NCBI RefSeq assembly: GCF_963966145.1
Contig: NC_091048.1
Span: forward strand, 14,074,001 to 14,138,000
Origin: Tenebrio molitor
Taxonomy: Eukaryota > Arthropoda > Insecta > Coleoptera > Tenebrionidae
Direction: 5' to 3'
Length of the DNA stretch: 64,000 bases
Numbering within the stretch: position 1 is the stretch's first letter; each line of letters begins with the position of its first letter. Under the pieces are notes generated by a model. That model made no database searches. It worked only from the letters and a program-made list of their open reading frames with translations, and had not been told where the DNA came from. Position numbers and translations under genes: made by a program. Positions 10,840 through 22,473 of the stretch are shown here, in pieces.

Positions 10840-11600
10840 ACTGTGTAATTTTGGTGGAATGGCGTCGAATAGGAAGGTGGTGTTGTCGAGTGGGATAATT
10901 AGCGCCAAGCGACCGCCTAAACAAAGAAGGACGAGTAGCGCGTCGCGACGCTAATTGCGAAATCATGTCGCAGCGTTTCATGTGACCACTCACAGCTCCC
11001 CAGACCAAATTCAAACTATTATTGTCTCTAACTTAGGAAGTATAACGAATTAAAATGGAAATTAGCGAACGCGTTAGTCGCTTACCATCCGTTAACTTCA
11101 ATTAACTTCATCCGAGCCACGTCCTCGGGGTTAATTATTCGCTAATTAATTGAAATACTTGGATTACTTAAAGGGAAATTACTGTTAAGCCATCCGACCA
11201 TTTCCGGGAGAGGAGAGGCGGCACGAAACAAATCCATGAAAAATGAATAATAATTACCCATCACGCATTTTCTAATTAACGTTTGTCGTTTTTTGTTCAC
11301 TGTTGCTTCCTGTTAGTCTCTAAATGAAATATCCTGAATTAATTCCTCTTCTTTACACTTTAACTTCTCCTTAGGCCCGATTTAGGCTTTTACCCGACGC
11401 CCTATAATATTCACCAGGGGCGGCGGACGAAATAAGAGGGGGAGATAATCTAGTGGCGGCAACTCTCGTAATTACCGCGACATAAACAGTGTTTAAGAGA
11501 CGAGCTACATTAATTCATTAATTAAAATGCTGTGAGCTAAGTCTCTGAAACCCCGGCTAACACAAAACGAAACAAAGTAATATACATTTCAGAGACGACC
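10840..11600. promoter_or_regulatory. Unique GC-richer island with homeodomain-type sites; candidate enhancer
   Basis: This block is non-repetitive and less AT-rich than the DNA around it. TAATTA-type cores cluster at 11131-11152 and 11508-11527, and several CGCGAC/GCGTCG words lie near 10930-10970. No reading frame stands out. It is one of several such islands upstream of the Hmx gene. The regulatory role is an inference from composition and site words only. Confidence 0.35.
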
Positions 11601-11925
11601 TGCGAATTTTTCACACAATATTTCCTACTGGATTTTTAGTCATGTATTTTTTTGATATACTGAAATCTGTTTAGACACATTTCAAATAACCTGATGATTG
11701 AATTTTTTAAGATGATGCTTTAGATGTTTAAAATAATAGAAAGTATGGTCTACAACAATTCTGAATTTACAATTTAGTCATATTTATAAAAATAATTAAA
11801 ATTTAAACACAAGATGTATTTAGAAGATATAGAAACATTTTAATACATTCATCACATAAATCGTTTGTTCAACGTAAATAAAACAATAAATTGTATACCA
11901 CAGCAAATACATAGTTTAATACATA

Positions 11926-12951
11926 CAGCGTGATCAACAAGGACTGAAGCTGTTGGCAGCAAATGACAGCAAAATATTCCCAAAGTATGAAATTTTTTTG
12001 TGCGTCAGTGTTGGCACCCGCTGCAAGTTGTGAATGTCAAAAAATTTAGGTTATGTTACGAGTTGGTAGTTTTAAAACACGATACGTACAAAATGACCAA
12101 AAACAGTATAAAATGTAATTAGCGGTACTTAATAATGGCCCACTGTTTCGATATTCATAAAAGCGACAGGCCGTGCCCGCATGCCCCTCCTGAGAAACAG
12201 ATACATGTTTTATGCGTTATTATTTTCGAGCTGAAAGTCTGCAAGATGCAGGGATTAGATCCGGGAAAATTTGTAAGGGTGGAACTTTAATTTCTTCTTT
12301 AAAATGGTTAGGCAACTTCCATATGACAAGCCTGAAAAGTAAGGAAAAGGAATGAAGGGATTTTTAATGGTAAGGATTATTAGGCCCTGCATTAAACGTA
12401 CCCAACAAAGAACTTTGGATGCGTGTGTTTTACATAAGAATCACGCCTGTTTGGAGTGAAAGCTTTCGCACTGACTTTCGAGGGTTTTGTTCCATTCTAC
12501 CTCGAACATTCTCAAATACATCTTCTGTAAGTGTAGATGTTCTACCAGTAGGTTTTGCCTTTTTCACATCACCTATTTGTAGGTAACGTTGCACCAATCT
12601 CGTGCAATACTGCCTAAACGCGACTAAGTTACCGCGCCGCCCAAAGTACCAACTGGCTCGGGGAACATTTGTTGAAATTGGTGCAGTGTATCGTCCGTGC
12701 TCCGTGGAATACTGCCAACCGTTAGCAGCATCAAAATTTCCAGTCCGAAAGTACGCCATACCAATAAAAATGTCTTGCTCTAGTGTAAAAACCATTTTCA
12801 TTAATAAATTGATACAAAAATGACACTTGATTTTGAAGTTTAAATTTGTCCGTCATAATTGACAACTGAAAATGTAATGCTACCAACTTCACTGAAATTT
12901 TCATCATGTTGTCATTGTTGCCAACAGCTTCAGTCCTTGTTGATCACTCTG
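11926..12951. mobile_element. Tc1/mariner-type element with decayed transposase, 1026 bp
   Basis: Terminal inverted repeats begin CAGCGTGATCAACAAGG on the left and (inverse) CAGAGTGATCAACAAGG on the right and extend through ACTGAAGCTGTTGGCA, about 35 bp. TA flanks both sides (11924-11925, 12952-12953). A - strand transposase N-terminus fills the right half. Ends and coding relic match those of the 252-257 bp MITEs at 20806-21062 and 38003-38254, so this element appears closer to their autonomous parent. Confidence 0.85.
12430..12801 (-). pseudogene. Transposase N-terminal DNA-binding domains
   Basis: The frame starts MKMVFTLEQDIFIGMAYFRTG, typical of the first helix-turn-helix of arthropod mariner-like transposases. 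It then reads TRLVQRYLQIGDVKKAKPTGR, a linker into the second helix-turn-helix, and SVRKLSLQTG. It stops at 12430. A displaced continuation is visible further left on the same strand (SYGSCLTILKKKLKFHPYKF, about 12260-12320), showing a frameshift or insertion within the second domain. No DDE/D catalytic core remains. The start is supported by the position of the family's usual MVFT start. Confidence 0.7.
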
Positions 12952-12987
12952 TACTTGTTCCAAAATTTCCTGAAACTAACCTAATGT

Positions 12988-13612
12988 TTAGGGCCCGGAT
13001 TTTAGGCAATTAAAAAGTCGGAAATAGGTGCCTAAAATAGTCCCTTAAACTACTGCAAATAGTCCCTTAAAAACTGAAAATAAGCCATACTAGGTCCTTA
13101 AAGTTGTGGTTAATTAAATTAAAAAATGTGTTTTTAAAGTTTTAAGTAGGTACACACAACAAGATATTTACTAATTATTTTTTATTAATTAATATACAAT
13201 ACTACAAGTTTGTTAGTTATTTACATTGTTACGTATTTACATTGCATACAAGATATTGCTCTAAATTTTCTACTTTAAAACATTGTCGGTTATCCACCAA
13301 AATGGACTTATATTTTGAAAAACTTCTTTCTACCTCGCAAGAGGTAATGGGCGCAAATTTGTAATAAATTTCTTCCATTTTGGTGTCATGTTCCGGCACA
13401 TCTTCACCTCTAAAAATTCTTGCCAATTCTAGAAGAAATTTGTATCCAGGATTTTTTTCAGTAACATCTTCAAGTTTTTTTAATGCTACTGCTGCTACAG
13501 GGCCTGGAGATTTTTTTAGGGAGGTAAATACGTTTTCAACAATTTTGATTGAATCGGTTAAAGGTAACCCATTTTTTTCCAATTGAATAGTTTTGTTCTT
13601 TTTTGTCATGGA
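12988..13612 (-). mobile_element. hAT element remnant
   Basis: The left edge reads TAGGGCCCGGATTTTAGG, like the ends of hAT elements, and lies on the 3' side of the - strand transposase tail at 13229-13609. Between them is a tract with repeated TAGTCCCTTAAA words (13040-13070). The right end was not found, so the element is truncated. Confidence 0.6.
13229..13609 (-). pseudogene. hAT transposase C-terminal dimerisation domain
   Basis: About 126 residues end with the hallmark block of the hAT dimerisation region: KFAPITSCEVERSFSKYKSI followed by LVDNRQ and NLEQYLVCN. In hAT transposases this segment forms the dimer interface and the end of the catalytic fold. The N-terminal zinc finger and the catalytic residues upstream are missing. 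The reading frame is intact for its length, which hints at moderate age, but the element cannot move itself. Confidence 0.75.
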
Positions 13613-13924
13613 CGATGGGTGTGTAAATATTTTGCAGAAAGATTCGAATAAAGAAAGGCTTAATAAGTAGATACAATATTATATTCAATCTAGTTTTAGG
13701 AATGTTTTGGTTAAAATGAAAAATTCATTGGAAAGTTACTAACTGGTTGGTTAAGACATTGTATAGGTGGGTTATCTAAGTGGTGCATAAATTAACAGAA
13801 GGTACTTCGTCTTTCGGTCCCGGTCCCTACTATTCTGTAGTCTGTTCAAGTCAGTTTCCTGTTTTGTTAAATTGGATTAAAAATATGTGAGTATTGTTCT
13901 ATTGCAAACTAGTAAAACTGACAA

Positions 13925-14056
13925 CAATGCACTAGACAATGACGCAGTTTATAACCTCAAACTTAGAAAAACATAACCTAATTCAACAGACCGCTTTACT
14001 GCCAACTTAAATGCACTTTTTCCATGGCCTCCCCTTATGCCAAAACATCGTGAATG
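13925..14056. repeat. Dispersed repeat shared with 47718-47990
   Basis: GACGCAGTTTATAACCTCAA, AATTCAACAGACCGC and GGCCTCCCCTTATGCC occur here in inverse order and orientation relative to 47735-47850. The right edge (GGCATAAGGGGAGGCC, inverse) matches the terminal repeat of the 47718 element. It is a partial copy of that MITE. Confidence 0.6.
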
Positions 14057-14274
14057 GTATATATTTTTCTTAAGAATTTGTGTCCAATAAATTTAATATA
14101 ATTATACAGTGCGTTCGTAAAGTAAAATATATTCGATAAAACTGTAAGTATTAATTTTTGAGAAAAATCCTCGATGAGGTCAACATTGTTTTTGAAAAGT
14201 GCGTATTTTTCAGTATTTTACTTATGTTGTGACAGCTTTTCATCTCCTAATTATGACTTCACTAATAATTTCTT

Positions 14275-14373
14275 TAAATGACAACCCCCACTTTTTTCTT
14301 CTTTTTCTGATAGGCCTTCGTACTAGCTAAACGATTAATGAAAAAGATAGATACCTTACATAACAATTTTTTT
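14275..14373. repeat. Dispersed repeat, copy 1 (second at 21315-21412)
   Basis: About 100 bp starting AACCCCCACTTTTTTC and ending CTTACATAACAATTTTTTT is repeated at 21315-21412 with scattered substitutions. Here it directly abuts a different repeat beginning at 14376, which defines its boundary. Confidence 0.7.
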
Positions 14374-14375
14374 GA

Positions 14376-14806
14376 CGTTGCTTTTAACGACGGCCGTTAA
14401 AGTAAACGTCACTTTAATATTTAATACAAATCAAAGTTTCCATGTAAGACTGGCGTTTAGATTTTTCGGGTATGAAATTAGAAACGCAGAATTTATAATA
14501 CTTACTTTTTAACTCTGGAGGAGTACCCACACGGAACTGAAACATAACTTTCACTACAATTCTCTCCAACATTTGTATGATTATGTATTTATAGAATTAT
14601 TTTATTTATATCATTTCCTTACCGACATTAGCCGAATTTATATGTATTTCTTGACAGTTTTATAATAATTACTAATTTTCGGTAGCACAAAAAATGTTGT
14701 CTACACCTTGGCCGCGAAATCCTTTAACATCGACCGCAAGCGGCCTCGGCGACAATTTTTCTCTCGGTACGTTAAAGATTTCGCGGCCTTGAAATACAAA
14801 ATTATA
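14376..14806. repeat. Dispersed repeat, copy 1 (second at 31049-31383)
   Basis: Both copies begin CGTTGCTTTTAACGACG and share TGTAAGACTGGCGTTTAGAT, GGAGGAGTA and TTTTTCTCTCGGTACGTTAA. Near the right end, GGCCGCGAAATCCTTTAAC and its inverse GTTAAAGATTTCGCGGCC form a hairpin. No coding potential was seen and the class is unknown. Confidence 0.7.
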
Positions 14807-16600
14807 CAGGGTTATTCACGTAAGATGACGAACCTAACCAGGTAAAAATGCAACTTAAAATACAAATATAAAGCTATTTCGATCCCTATTATACTGGGTG
14901 TCCCAAAATTCGCGAGACAACTCAATGGCGCAATGTCAACCCATGTTAAAAAATAATGAGAAAAATAATAAAAACATTCTATACCTCTTAAATTTGAAGA
15001 TATGGGGGCTCAAAAGGCGGAGCTTTGATCTCATTTATTTTAAATATTAAAAAAGATTTTGACTATTTGTCTTTTACTAGCCAGTGGCATAATAATTCTG
15101 AACGATTTTGATCAGGTTTGCAATTATTTTCTTCATTACTTCCAGCATTTCCAGATACATAGTAATGTTATGTCCGTTTTACCTCAAATAACATACGGCA
15201 ACATGGCTTTAATTTTTCTCTCTCATTTCCATGGATACAACAAAAATGAAATATTTGCAGACTATTGGGATACATAGAATGTTTTTAAATGTTGCCACAT
15301 TTAGTGTAACAAATGTTAACAACGTATAGGCTCTGCCATTTCTATTGAAACACCACCTGTTGGATTTTTCCTAAAATTTAGCAATGTGTAATAGGTTCGG
15401 TTGGTTGTAAAACGGCTTTTAGTGAGAAATTTGAAATTTTGACATTTTCTAGTTCCTAAAACGTCAAAGCAAATCATTGTCAAAATAAGTACTTATGATA
15501 AATTGATAAATCAATGATCTAACTACACGTTTAGCAATTATTTATCTCGTCGACGCATCGTGCATTGTTAATATAATTTAATATACCTATATAATAATTT
15601 AATATAAATGTCAAAAGAAATCTAAAAAGTTTACGCCCTGCGAGTCCTACCACTACAAATGTGAGTGAGTGGTTTTTAGCGTGGTTATCTGTCGTGTTCC
15701 TGCTGGAAGGTGGAAGGTAAAACCCAAGGGTTGTTTACTTGTGAAAGCAATTGATTTATTATAATTCCACAGAAAACGACACTCAACTAAAAAAAGACGT
15801 TACACTCGCAAAACACAACTGACATCTGTCAAAGAAGGCATCATCTCTTTTTCGCTCTATCTTCTTTCATCAAAAAGTCATAGCCAACTTGATGCGCTTT
15901 TCATTTGAACACCCGTTATAAGTTTCATCTTATATTCTAAATTAGAAAATTGCCAAAGAAGTATAAAGACGTTTCCTTACAGAGCAACTGAGCTTCCAAC
16001 ATATCTGAAAACTATCTAACGTGCATTCATATCAAAGATACAAAAAAATTATTTTCTAATGCTAATAACGTAATTAATGACCCACAGCTCTTTGCTTTTC
16101 CTAAGCCGACGATATATATATGTTTCAAAGATGAATTTTTTTGCAATTTTCATTATCTTCATATAAAATGCATTTTTAATTAGAGGTGTTAATTTATTTG
16201 ACAAGATGACTTTAATTTAAAAAATCATAAACGTACAAAAAGTGTACGAATTTGTAATAATTAATATTCAATAACATCATTTCATGAAAATGAATGCAAA
16301 TTATGTCTTAGCGAAAGAAATAATAATTTTGGTTTTGTTTCAAGATCATTTGCACATTTCTATTAAAAGCTCACTCTGAACATTTTTTCTTTTGTCGAAT
16401 GAAAATATTTATCTTGGATTTGTTAGGCTTGTATGACGGAGATATCATAATGTACAAAGGAAAAAATAAAGCGAAGACAAGAGAAAACAGCAAGAAAATA
16501 TAAGAACTTATAGCATACATTGTTGAGGTAAAATATAACCAACTTGTAAAGGCAAATTTACGCAGGATCCATGATAACGTTCCACCCTTACATAAAAATC
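14807..16600. other. Intergenic DNA with solitary transposon ends
   Basis: Single Tc1/mariner-type ends occur at 14813 (CAGGGTTATTCACGTAAG) and 14890 (CTGGGTGTCCCAAAATTCGC), without visible partners. A half copy of the 8089-type MITE lies at about 15880-15920. No gene was recognised. Confidence 0.4.
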
Positions 16601-18181
16601 AGCCATCTTTGATATCACAAGAACTGAATAAGAGGGTAGTTCCCTAATCTTCGACTAATTCACCCTGTTAAAAGTAAGACTACACTCCGGACCCTATCGC
16701 AACTTCTCCCCTATACTTCCTCCGAGGAGCACGATGAGAATTCGGAGAGGGCCTCGCAGTTTCCACCGCACTAATATAAAGTAGAGTACTTTATTGTGAG
16801 AAGAGCAACAGAGCTGAGGTGTGTTGCGGCGTTAACGACTTCACCAAACAACGATATTAACGAGAAAAAGACATAAGCGTGGGTCGGTCAAATTGCCAAG
16901 TTTTCCCTTCTAAAAATAGAAAAATCGTCGAAGATCGGAAAATTGCCTTTGATGTTGTAGACACTTCCCAAATGGATGAGGCACGGTTTTTAATGGACTT
17001 CCTCGTTTAATAACAAGAATACAAAACACTGTAAAATTAATAAAAAAGAGAAACAAGTTGATTGAGTCGAGTGCGCGATTCCTGATCTCAAACATAAACT
17101 TTTTAAAAAGCTTTTTCGTTAATGGGAAATAGGCGGGATTATCCGAACGGCTAATGTAATTTGCTCATCTGAACATGTTTAGTACGTTTTCGCGTGACTG
17201 ACGTTTTTTCAAAGGCCGCGCTGCTTTATTATTCCTCGCTTTTATCTTTCGTTAATTATTTTTATGAATCCGCACACTCAGGTTTTGTAATTTTTTCCCT
17301 TGCTTTCCCGCGCACCCTGAAAAAAAAAACAAACACACACGAGCTTTATTAATTTTATGCATCATGTTGTTCGTAATTGAATAATGAACAGGGGATGCAG
17401 TCAAAACAAGACTGGGAAGAGAAAAATTCTCCAGCGTAATTTTTCACAAAATATTGCTGTGTTTTTCTGCGAAATGCGTGAAAGCCCACAAGCAATTGCT
17501 TGGTCATATCTAAAGCTGTTGCTGATTGGTCCGTTTAATATTATTTCATTAGAGTAAAAGCACGCACGACGTGTACCAATGGCGTGACTTGTGCGAAATT
17601 AACGTTTTGTCCAACAACGCAAGAATTAACAGTTCGCGTGACGGTCGTTCGTGATAATTGACCAAAGATAAGTGAAAAGTGCTCTCTTCATAAAAATGAT
17701 GTTTTGCGTGCCCTACTCTCCGTCAAATTAAAAGTCTAATCTAATTAACGCTTTATTGGAGTGGCCCTTTTGTTTTCCAGATAGATTACCTTCATATTTC
17801 AAAAGCCGGTAATTAAGCGCCGTTTTAATACACTTACGTCTGCGTCATTCGTATTTTATTATTGCGATTCGGGCTTTTGCCATAAAACCCACGCGAGAGT
17901 TCTGCTATGGACGCAGCCATACAATTTAACAAATTGTTTCGTGGAAACTTGAATAATTACCGCTACCGTCACCATTTTAAACGTGCACGTAATAATGCGA
18001 AGATTTTTTTTTATCTAGATCGTACCAAATATTATTTCATTTACGCATCTGAAATTTTACCGTAGTTGTACAGTACTATGTAGTTTTGACTTATCTTAAA
18101 ATTTCATTTTTACTCAATTTCTTTCTAAAAATAATAGAAATTAATGCAACCTGACAATTTTCAGTGCAACTCAGTCTATTT
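16600..18181. promoter_or_regulatory. Unique island, candidate regulatory DNA
   Basis: Non-repetitive and mixed-composition, with several TTAATTA, GTAATTAAG and CATAAAACCC words. No exon-like frame is supported. It resembles the other islands upstream of Hmx. Nothing in the sequence proves a function. Confidence 0.3.
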
Positions 18182-19510
18182 ATACAGGGTGATTCACGTA
18201 GCACGTTCGTTAGAAACTTTCTGATTTCCCAAAAGCGTATTAATATGAAAATTGGTACACGACTATAACACTACCTGACATTTTTGATTTTTTTTTATAA
18301 CTGCAGTGAAACTAATCTGGAGTATCTAGGGTCTGCTGATTCTATAAACGTCAACAGATCAATTCTAGCACGTCTAGATTCCGAGTTATGAACAATATGT
18401 GACAACCCATATGGATTAATGTTATTTTTATTAAAACAGTAAAAAAAATTCAAAACCAACAATAATTCTATTGCAGAATGTTAACACAAAAAGGACGATT
18501 AAGTACCAGTACAATCCGGCACAAAACAAATGTATTTTTTTTCTGTTATGCGGGCTATCATCTTCCTTTTGAAGAACCCAACAAAAATCACTCATCATAG
18601 CGGGATACCATCTTCTCTGGTATATTGGCCACAAACACAACTTAAGCCTACTTAATTTTGCACCTTCTAGTGTACTCTTCATGCTTGTAAGAGAAATGAA
18701 TTTACAACGAATATATTATTATACACGAGTACATAAAAAATGTTCATAGGTATAGTTTGTCCAGCGAGAGATTGGTTGACGCAAAAAAGCGGGGTTGCGG
18801 GACTTCATTAAAAATTTATAACTCCTGAACCATTGGAAATAAATAATAGATTTTTTTATTTTATTATTTAGGTTTGCCGATCCTTCGCGAAATTAGTGAC
18901 ATTTTTTAAATGTTTCATACGCCTACTGCAATTTTTCAAAGTTGATAATCAAAAAATGTTGAAAACTTAATTTTTTAAATAGCAACTACCATTTCTGACA
19001 CTAGATAAAAAAAATGTAAAATTTAATTTTAAGGCCACTTTTATTAATATTAATTTTATTAATATTGTGTGTGTTTATTTCCAGCCGTTTTGGCGTAATT
19101 TCTATTGTTTGAATAAAATATTCCTTTTTTATCAAGCAATTGTTTTATTTGAATTTCTATTCAAAAAACGCATTGCCAGTATTGTAGATATGTAACAAAA
19201 AAATAATAAAAAATAAACAAACTAACAAAAAAATATTTTAATGAAAATGCTCAAATGTATTTTTTCCAACATAGCTTATGAAAATGATACTTTCATCTCA
19301 CTCAATTTAGTGAGGAAAATAGGCGTTTGCATCACTAGCGAGGAAAATTTATTTTTTGCGCGATTGTACTCTATTTGCTTGTTTACCACGTCTGTTTCCA
19401 AGACGGTAAGTTCTGTTTACTCGTTGCTAACGATAAACTCGACGGTAAGTAATTTTTGGTGTTCTAGAACGGTAAGTAAAGTTTATTCAAAATTAATCGA
19501 TTATTATAAT
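18182..19510. other. AT-rich DNA with solitary transposon ends and a short repeat
   Basis: A single end CAGGGTGATTCACGTAGCAC starts at 18184. A GTCCAGCGAGAGATTGG end lies at about 18759. ACGGTAAGT occurs three times at about 19403-19476. On the - strand, frames around 19250-19500 read ELTVLETDVVNK and similar, possibly a continuation of the repeat protein at 19516-20071. Confidence 0.4.
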
Positions 19511-19515
19511 AATTT

Positions 19516-20071
19516 TTATGTAGACAGAAGTTGAAGACAAGATGTGGGGGCACTTTCTGGAAACTCATAAAGCTCTTGTAGTCGGCTTTCCTTGCCGCTG
19601 CAATGAAATAGCATTAGCAAACTTGCCGCGACACTGGCATTGTCAAAGTTTTCATACCTCACATTTTCCTTGTCTTCTTGATTAGGTACACATTGAGGTT
19701 GTTGGTTTAGAAAATAATTCTTCATTTATGTAGACAGAAGTTGAAGACAAGATGTTAGCACTTTCTGGAAACTCACACAGCTCTTGTAGTCGGCTTTCCT
19801 TGCTGCTGCAACGAAATAGCATTAGTAAACTTGCCGCGACATTGGCATTGTCAAAATTTTCATACCCCGCATTTTCCTTGTCTTCCTGATTACATATTGA
19901 GTTCGCTGGTTTCGAAAATTCTTGATTTATGTAGACAGAAGTTGAAGACAAGATGTTAGCACTTATTAATGAGGTCGTTAGTTTCAAACATTCTTTATAT
20001 GTGACGCACCCCACATTCAAAATTTCTTTTACAACATCCACTTCGTTTTCGGAATCACTAATATCACTCAT
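19516..20071 (-). pseudogene. Unrecognised protein with two tandem ~68-residue repeats, frameshifted
   Basis: A frame starts MSDISDSENEVDVVKEILN at 20071. It then enters a repeat (ANILSSTSVYIN ... NQEDKENAGYENFDN ... VAASLLMLF ... LQELCEFPES), which is followed by a second diverged copy. In the second copy about four extra bases after SMC shift the frame, and the repeat resumes at 19516-19725 (NQEDKENVRYENFDN ... LQELYEFPES). At DNA level the unit is about 200-208 bp. GTAGACAGAAGTTGAAGAC recurs at about 19521, 19731 and 19931. The similarity holds at protein level, which suggests the unit was once coding. No family was recognised. It could be a host gene fragment or a transposon ORF. Confidence 0.45.
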
Positions 20072-20295
20072 TTTACTGCTTGTTTTTCAACACAACTGGC
20101 GATATTTGCGCACAAAAACTGCAATGGCGGTAGTTGTTTGCAGATTGCCTTAGAAACGCGATACAAAAATCGGCATTGTGGCAACACGATGTGAAGGGTA
20201 TAAACACGTAGGTATTGCATTGGGCCTATTCTAGATGTGAATGTTTTGTAATAAATATTCAATCGCGCAAAAAATTTCATAAGCATCACGAACGT

Positions 20296-20383
20296 TAATG
20301 ACAATGTACCGATCTCAGAAAATTTTGGAGTCGTCGCAGGCTGCTCCTCCAAACAATTGTCTTCGATCGGTACATTGTCATTA
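20296..20383. mobile_element. 88-bp mini-MITE with perfect 19-bp ends
   Basis: TAATGACAATGTACCGATC at the left is exactly inverted at the right (GATCGGTACATTGTCATTA), around about 50 bp of unrelated sequence. Confidence 0.8.
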
Positions 20384-20399
20384 CAGTTCTTTATACTTA

Positions 20400-20541
20400 G
20401 GGCCAGTTTACAGAAGCGAAATTAAGTTAATCACAATCAAATGCGAGATTAACCGAACACGTGATCAGATTGAACGAATTGAATGGCGCATTAAAATTTA
20501 ATTCGAATTAAATATTTAATTTTCTTTCTATAAACTGGCCC
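20400..20541. mobile_element. PIF/Harbinger-type MITE, 142 bp
   Basis: Ends GGGCCAGTTTACAGA and (inverse) GGGCCAGTTTATAGA are flanked by TTA on both sides (20397-20399 and 20542-20544), the three-base duplication of PIF/Harbinger elements. The interior is rich in GATTAA/TTAAT words. Confidence 0.8.
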
Positions 20542-20805
20542 TTAATATACTATAACAATCTACTACATTAACAATCTACAACTACCTACTTATTAATACA
20601 AAAATTTTTGTAAAAATTTAAAACACTGTTGAAGAAAATCACAAGCAAAATAACTAAGACGCCGAACTCACAAGCTGACGCTAAGATTTAATTATTAATA
20701 ATTTGACATTTGCCATTTGACATCTAATTTGCCAGCTTCAACGACTCGACATAGTTCGGCCAAAAAAAATACAGAGCCGCACAATTCCACAGGACTCTTG
20801 ATATA

Positions 20806-21062
20806 CAGAGTGAGCAACAATAACTGTTTCAGTTGGCAAAAAAAAAAAAAAAATTACATGACATTTTCAAGACTGTAAATTGTACCTATTTCGGTTTGTT
20901 TTATTGACACTATTGACAGCTGGTATACATTTCATATTTAAACGTCTTGGTTTTTGTATTCTTTTATTAATAAAATGGTTTTCTCGTTGGAACATGACAT
21001 AAAAGTCACCAAAAGTCACCAGAATTTATTGCCAACTCAATCAGTAATTGTTGCTCACACGG
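20806..21062. mobile_element. MITE of the 11926 family, 257 bp
   Basis: Ends CAGAGTGAGCAACAATAACTG and, inverted, CCGTGTGAGCAACAATTACTG, each followed by a GTTGGCAA block; TA flanks both sides. The interior encodes MVFSLEHDIKV on the + strand, the first residues of the same transposase as at 12430-12801. It is therefore an internal-deletion derivative. A second copy in the opposite orientation lies at 38003-38254. Confidence 0.85.
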
Positions 21063-21314
21063 TATGTTCTTTTATAGACACTTTGTACTAGTACAGTTAT
21101 GACTTACCTACCATCCAACTTTTGTGAATGTAAACCAAGACTTACTACAGTGAGAACATAAAGTTTGGAACAAAATTCATAGAGCGTTATGTGATGTTTT
21201 TTTGGAAAATTGCTGGGACAGGTCGATTTTATTTGAAAAATGCCATCCTGTGACGTACAACTTGTTTAAATGACGTCATTAATTTTGCGCAATGATGTCA
21301 TCACCAATTTTTTT

Positions 21315-21412
21315 AAACGGCCACCCCCACTTTTTTCATCTCTTTCTGATAGACCTTCCTACTATCTAAACGATAAATGAAAAAAATTGATACCTTACAT
21401 AACAATTTTTTT
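21315..21412. repeat. Dispersed repeat, copy 2 (first at 14275-14373)
   Basis: Carries CCACCCCCACTTTTTTC, a GATAG-CTTC...CTA block and CCTTACATAACAATTTTTT as in copy 1. The flanks differ from copy 1. Confidence 0.7.
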
Positions 21413-21413
21413 T

Positions 21414-22473
21414 GAGAAAATGGCAAATTTTATTTAAAAAAATTAATTTAATTTTTAACCTATATTTTAAACAATGGTAAATAGACATTTATACACAATT
21501 TATAATAGTAACGAAACAACAACAATTGACCATTTCTATATCAACGATTATTGACACAGATTACTTCGGAAAAGGTATTTCAATTTACTTTTTTTGTTAT
21601 CATTTTCAGATTGTAGTGCAGGTATAATAAAAAAAAATAGCGTTTATAAGGGCCTTTAAAGCACTTGCGACGTTAAAAGCACTCCGCTACTCGTCGCGCG
21701 TGTTTTAGAGGCTTCCTTATAAACTTGTATCATAATATACTATTATTCATTTGAATAAACCATTTGGTAGAAAACTGTTTTTAATAAAAAATAGAGCACA
21801 AAATGAGAAACAAATAAATATACCTCACAGATTGGGGTTAAACTGGACAAGAGTCACAGCCACAAAGTTGTTATATACGAGAAATAAACAAAATTTTCTT
21901 CCTTATAGAATGTTTTACTGTTTGGAACAAATGAAGTCCGTTAGAAGCTAATTGAAGACATTACAGGAAACAAGGAGAAATAGGAAAAAATGTTCCCAAT
22001 TTTTTGACGATGATCGTAGTAAAATACATCGACGCATTATTACGATGGAAGAGAATCTTTTACTTTACGTCAGTCTGTATTCTTCCATTTTCATCTTCAA
22101 TTGCTTCAAAATTTCGTAATAATAGTTGATTGTAATGGTATTACTCTTTTCCAAGTATTGATTGAGGAAGCTTTTGGATGACCAAAATTACATTCGTAAT
22201 AATTGGCCTTTTTAGCGATGGAGAATTATTACATTTCCATTAGTGCAATTTTTTGTTTTGTTTTAAAGAAAAAGATACACATAAATATAACATTTTATTG
22301 ACGTAATTTTTTGTAAGAGGTTTAAACACTCCTTGGATGTCTCACAAAAAATGCTGCACCCACGGCGCCGGCGCCAGTACCTTTGATATGTCAAATCTAT
22401 GAGTTACGATATGGTATACTCGATCTAGCGGGATACCAGCAGCTTTAGCAACCTCTCTTGCCATTTATTACAT
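21414..22473. other. Intergenic DNA with a possible helix-turn-helix relic
   Basis: Mostly AT-rich. A hairpin GTTTATAAGGGCC...CTTCCTTATAAAC spans about 21648-21724. On the - strand at about 22395-22463 a short frame reads MAREVAKAAGIPLDRVYHIV, similar to a transposase helix-turn-helix but too short to assign. Confidence 0.35.
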
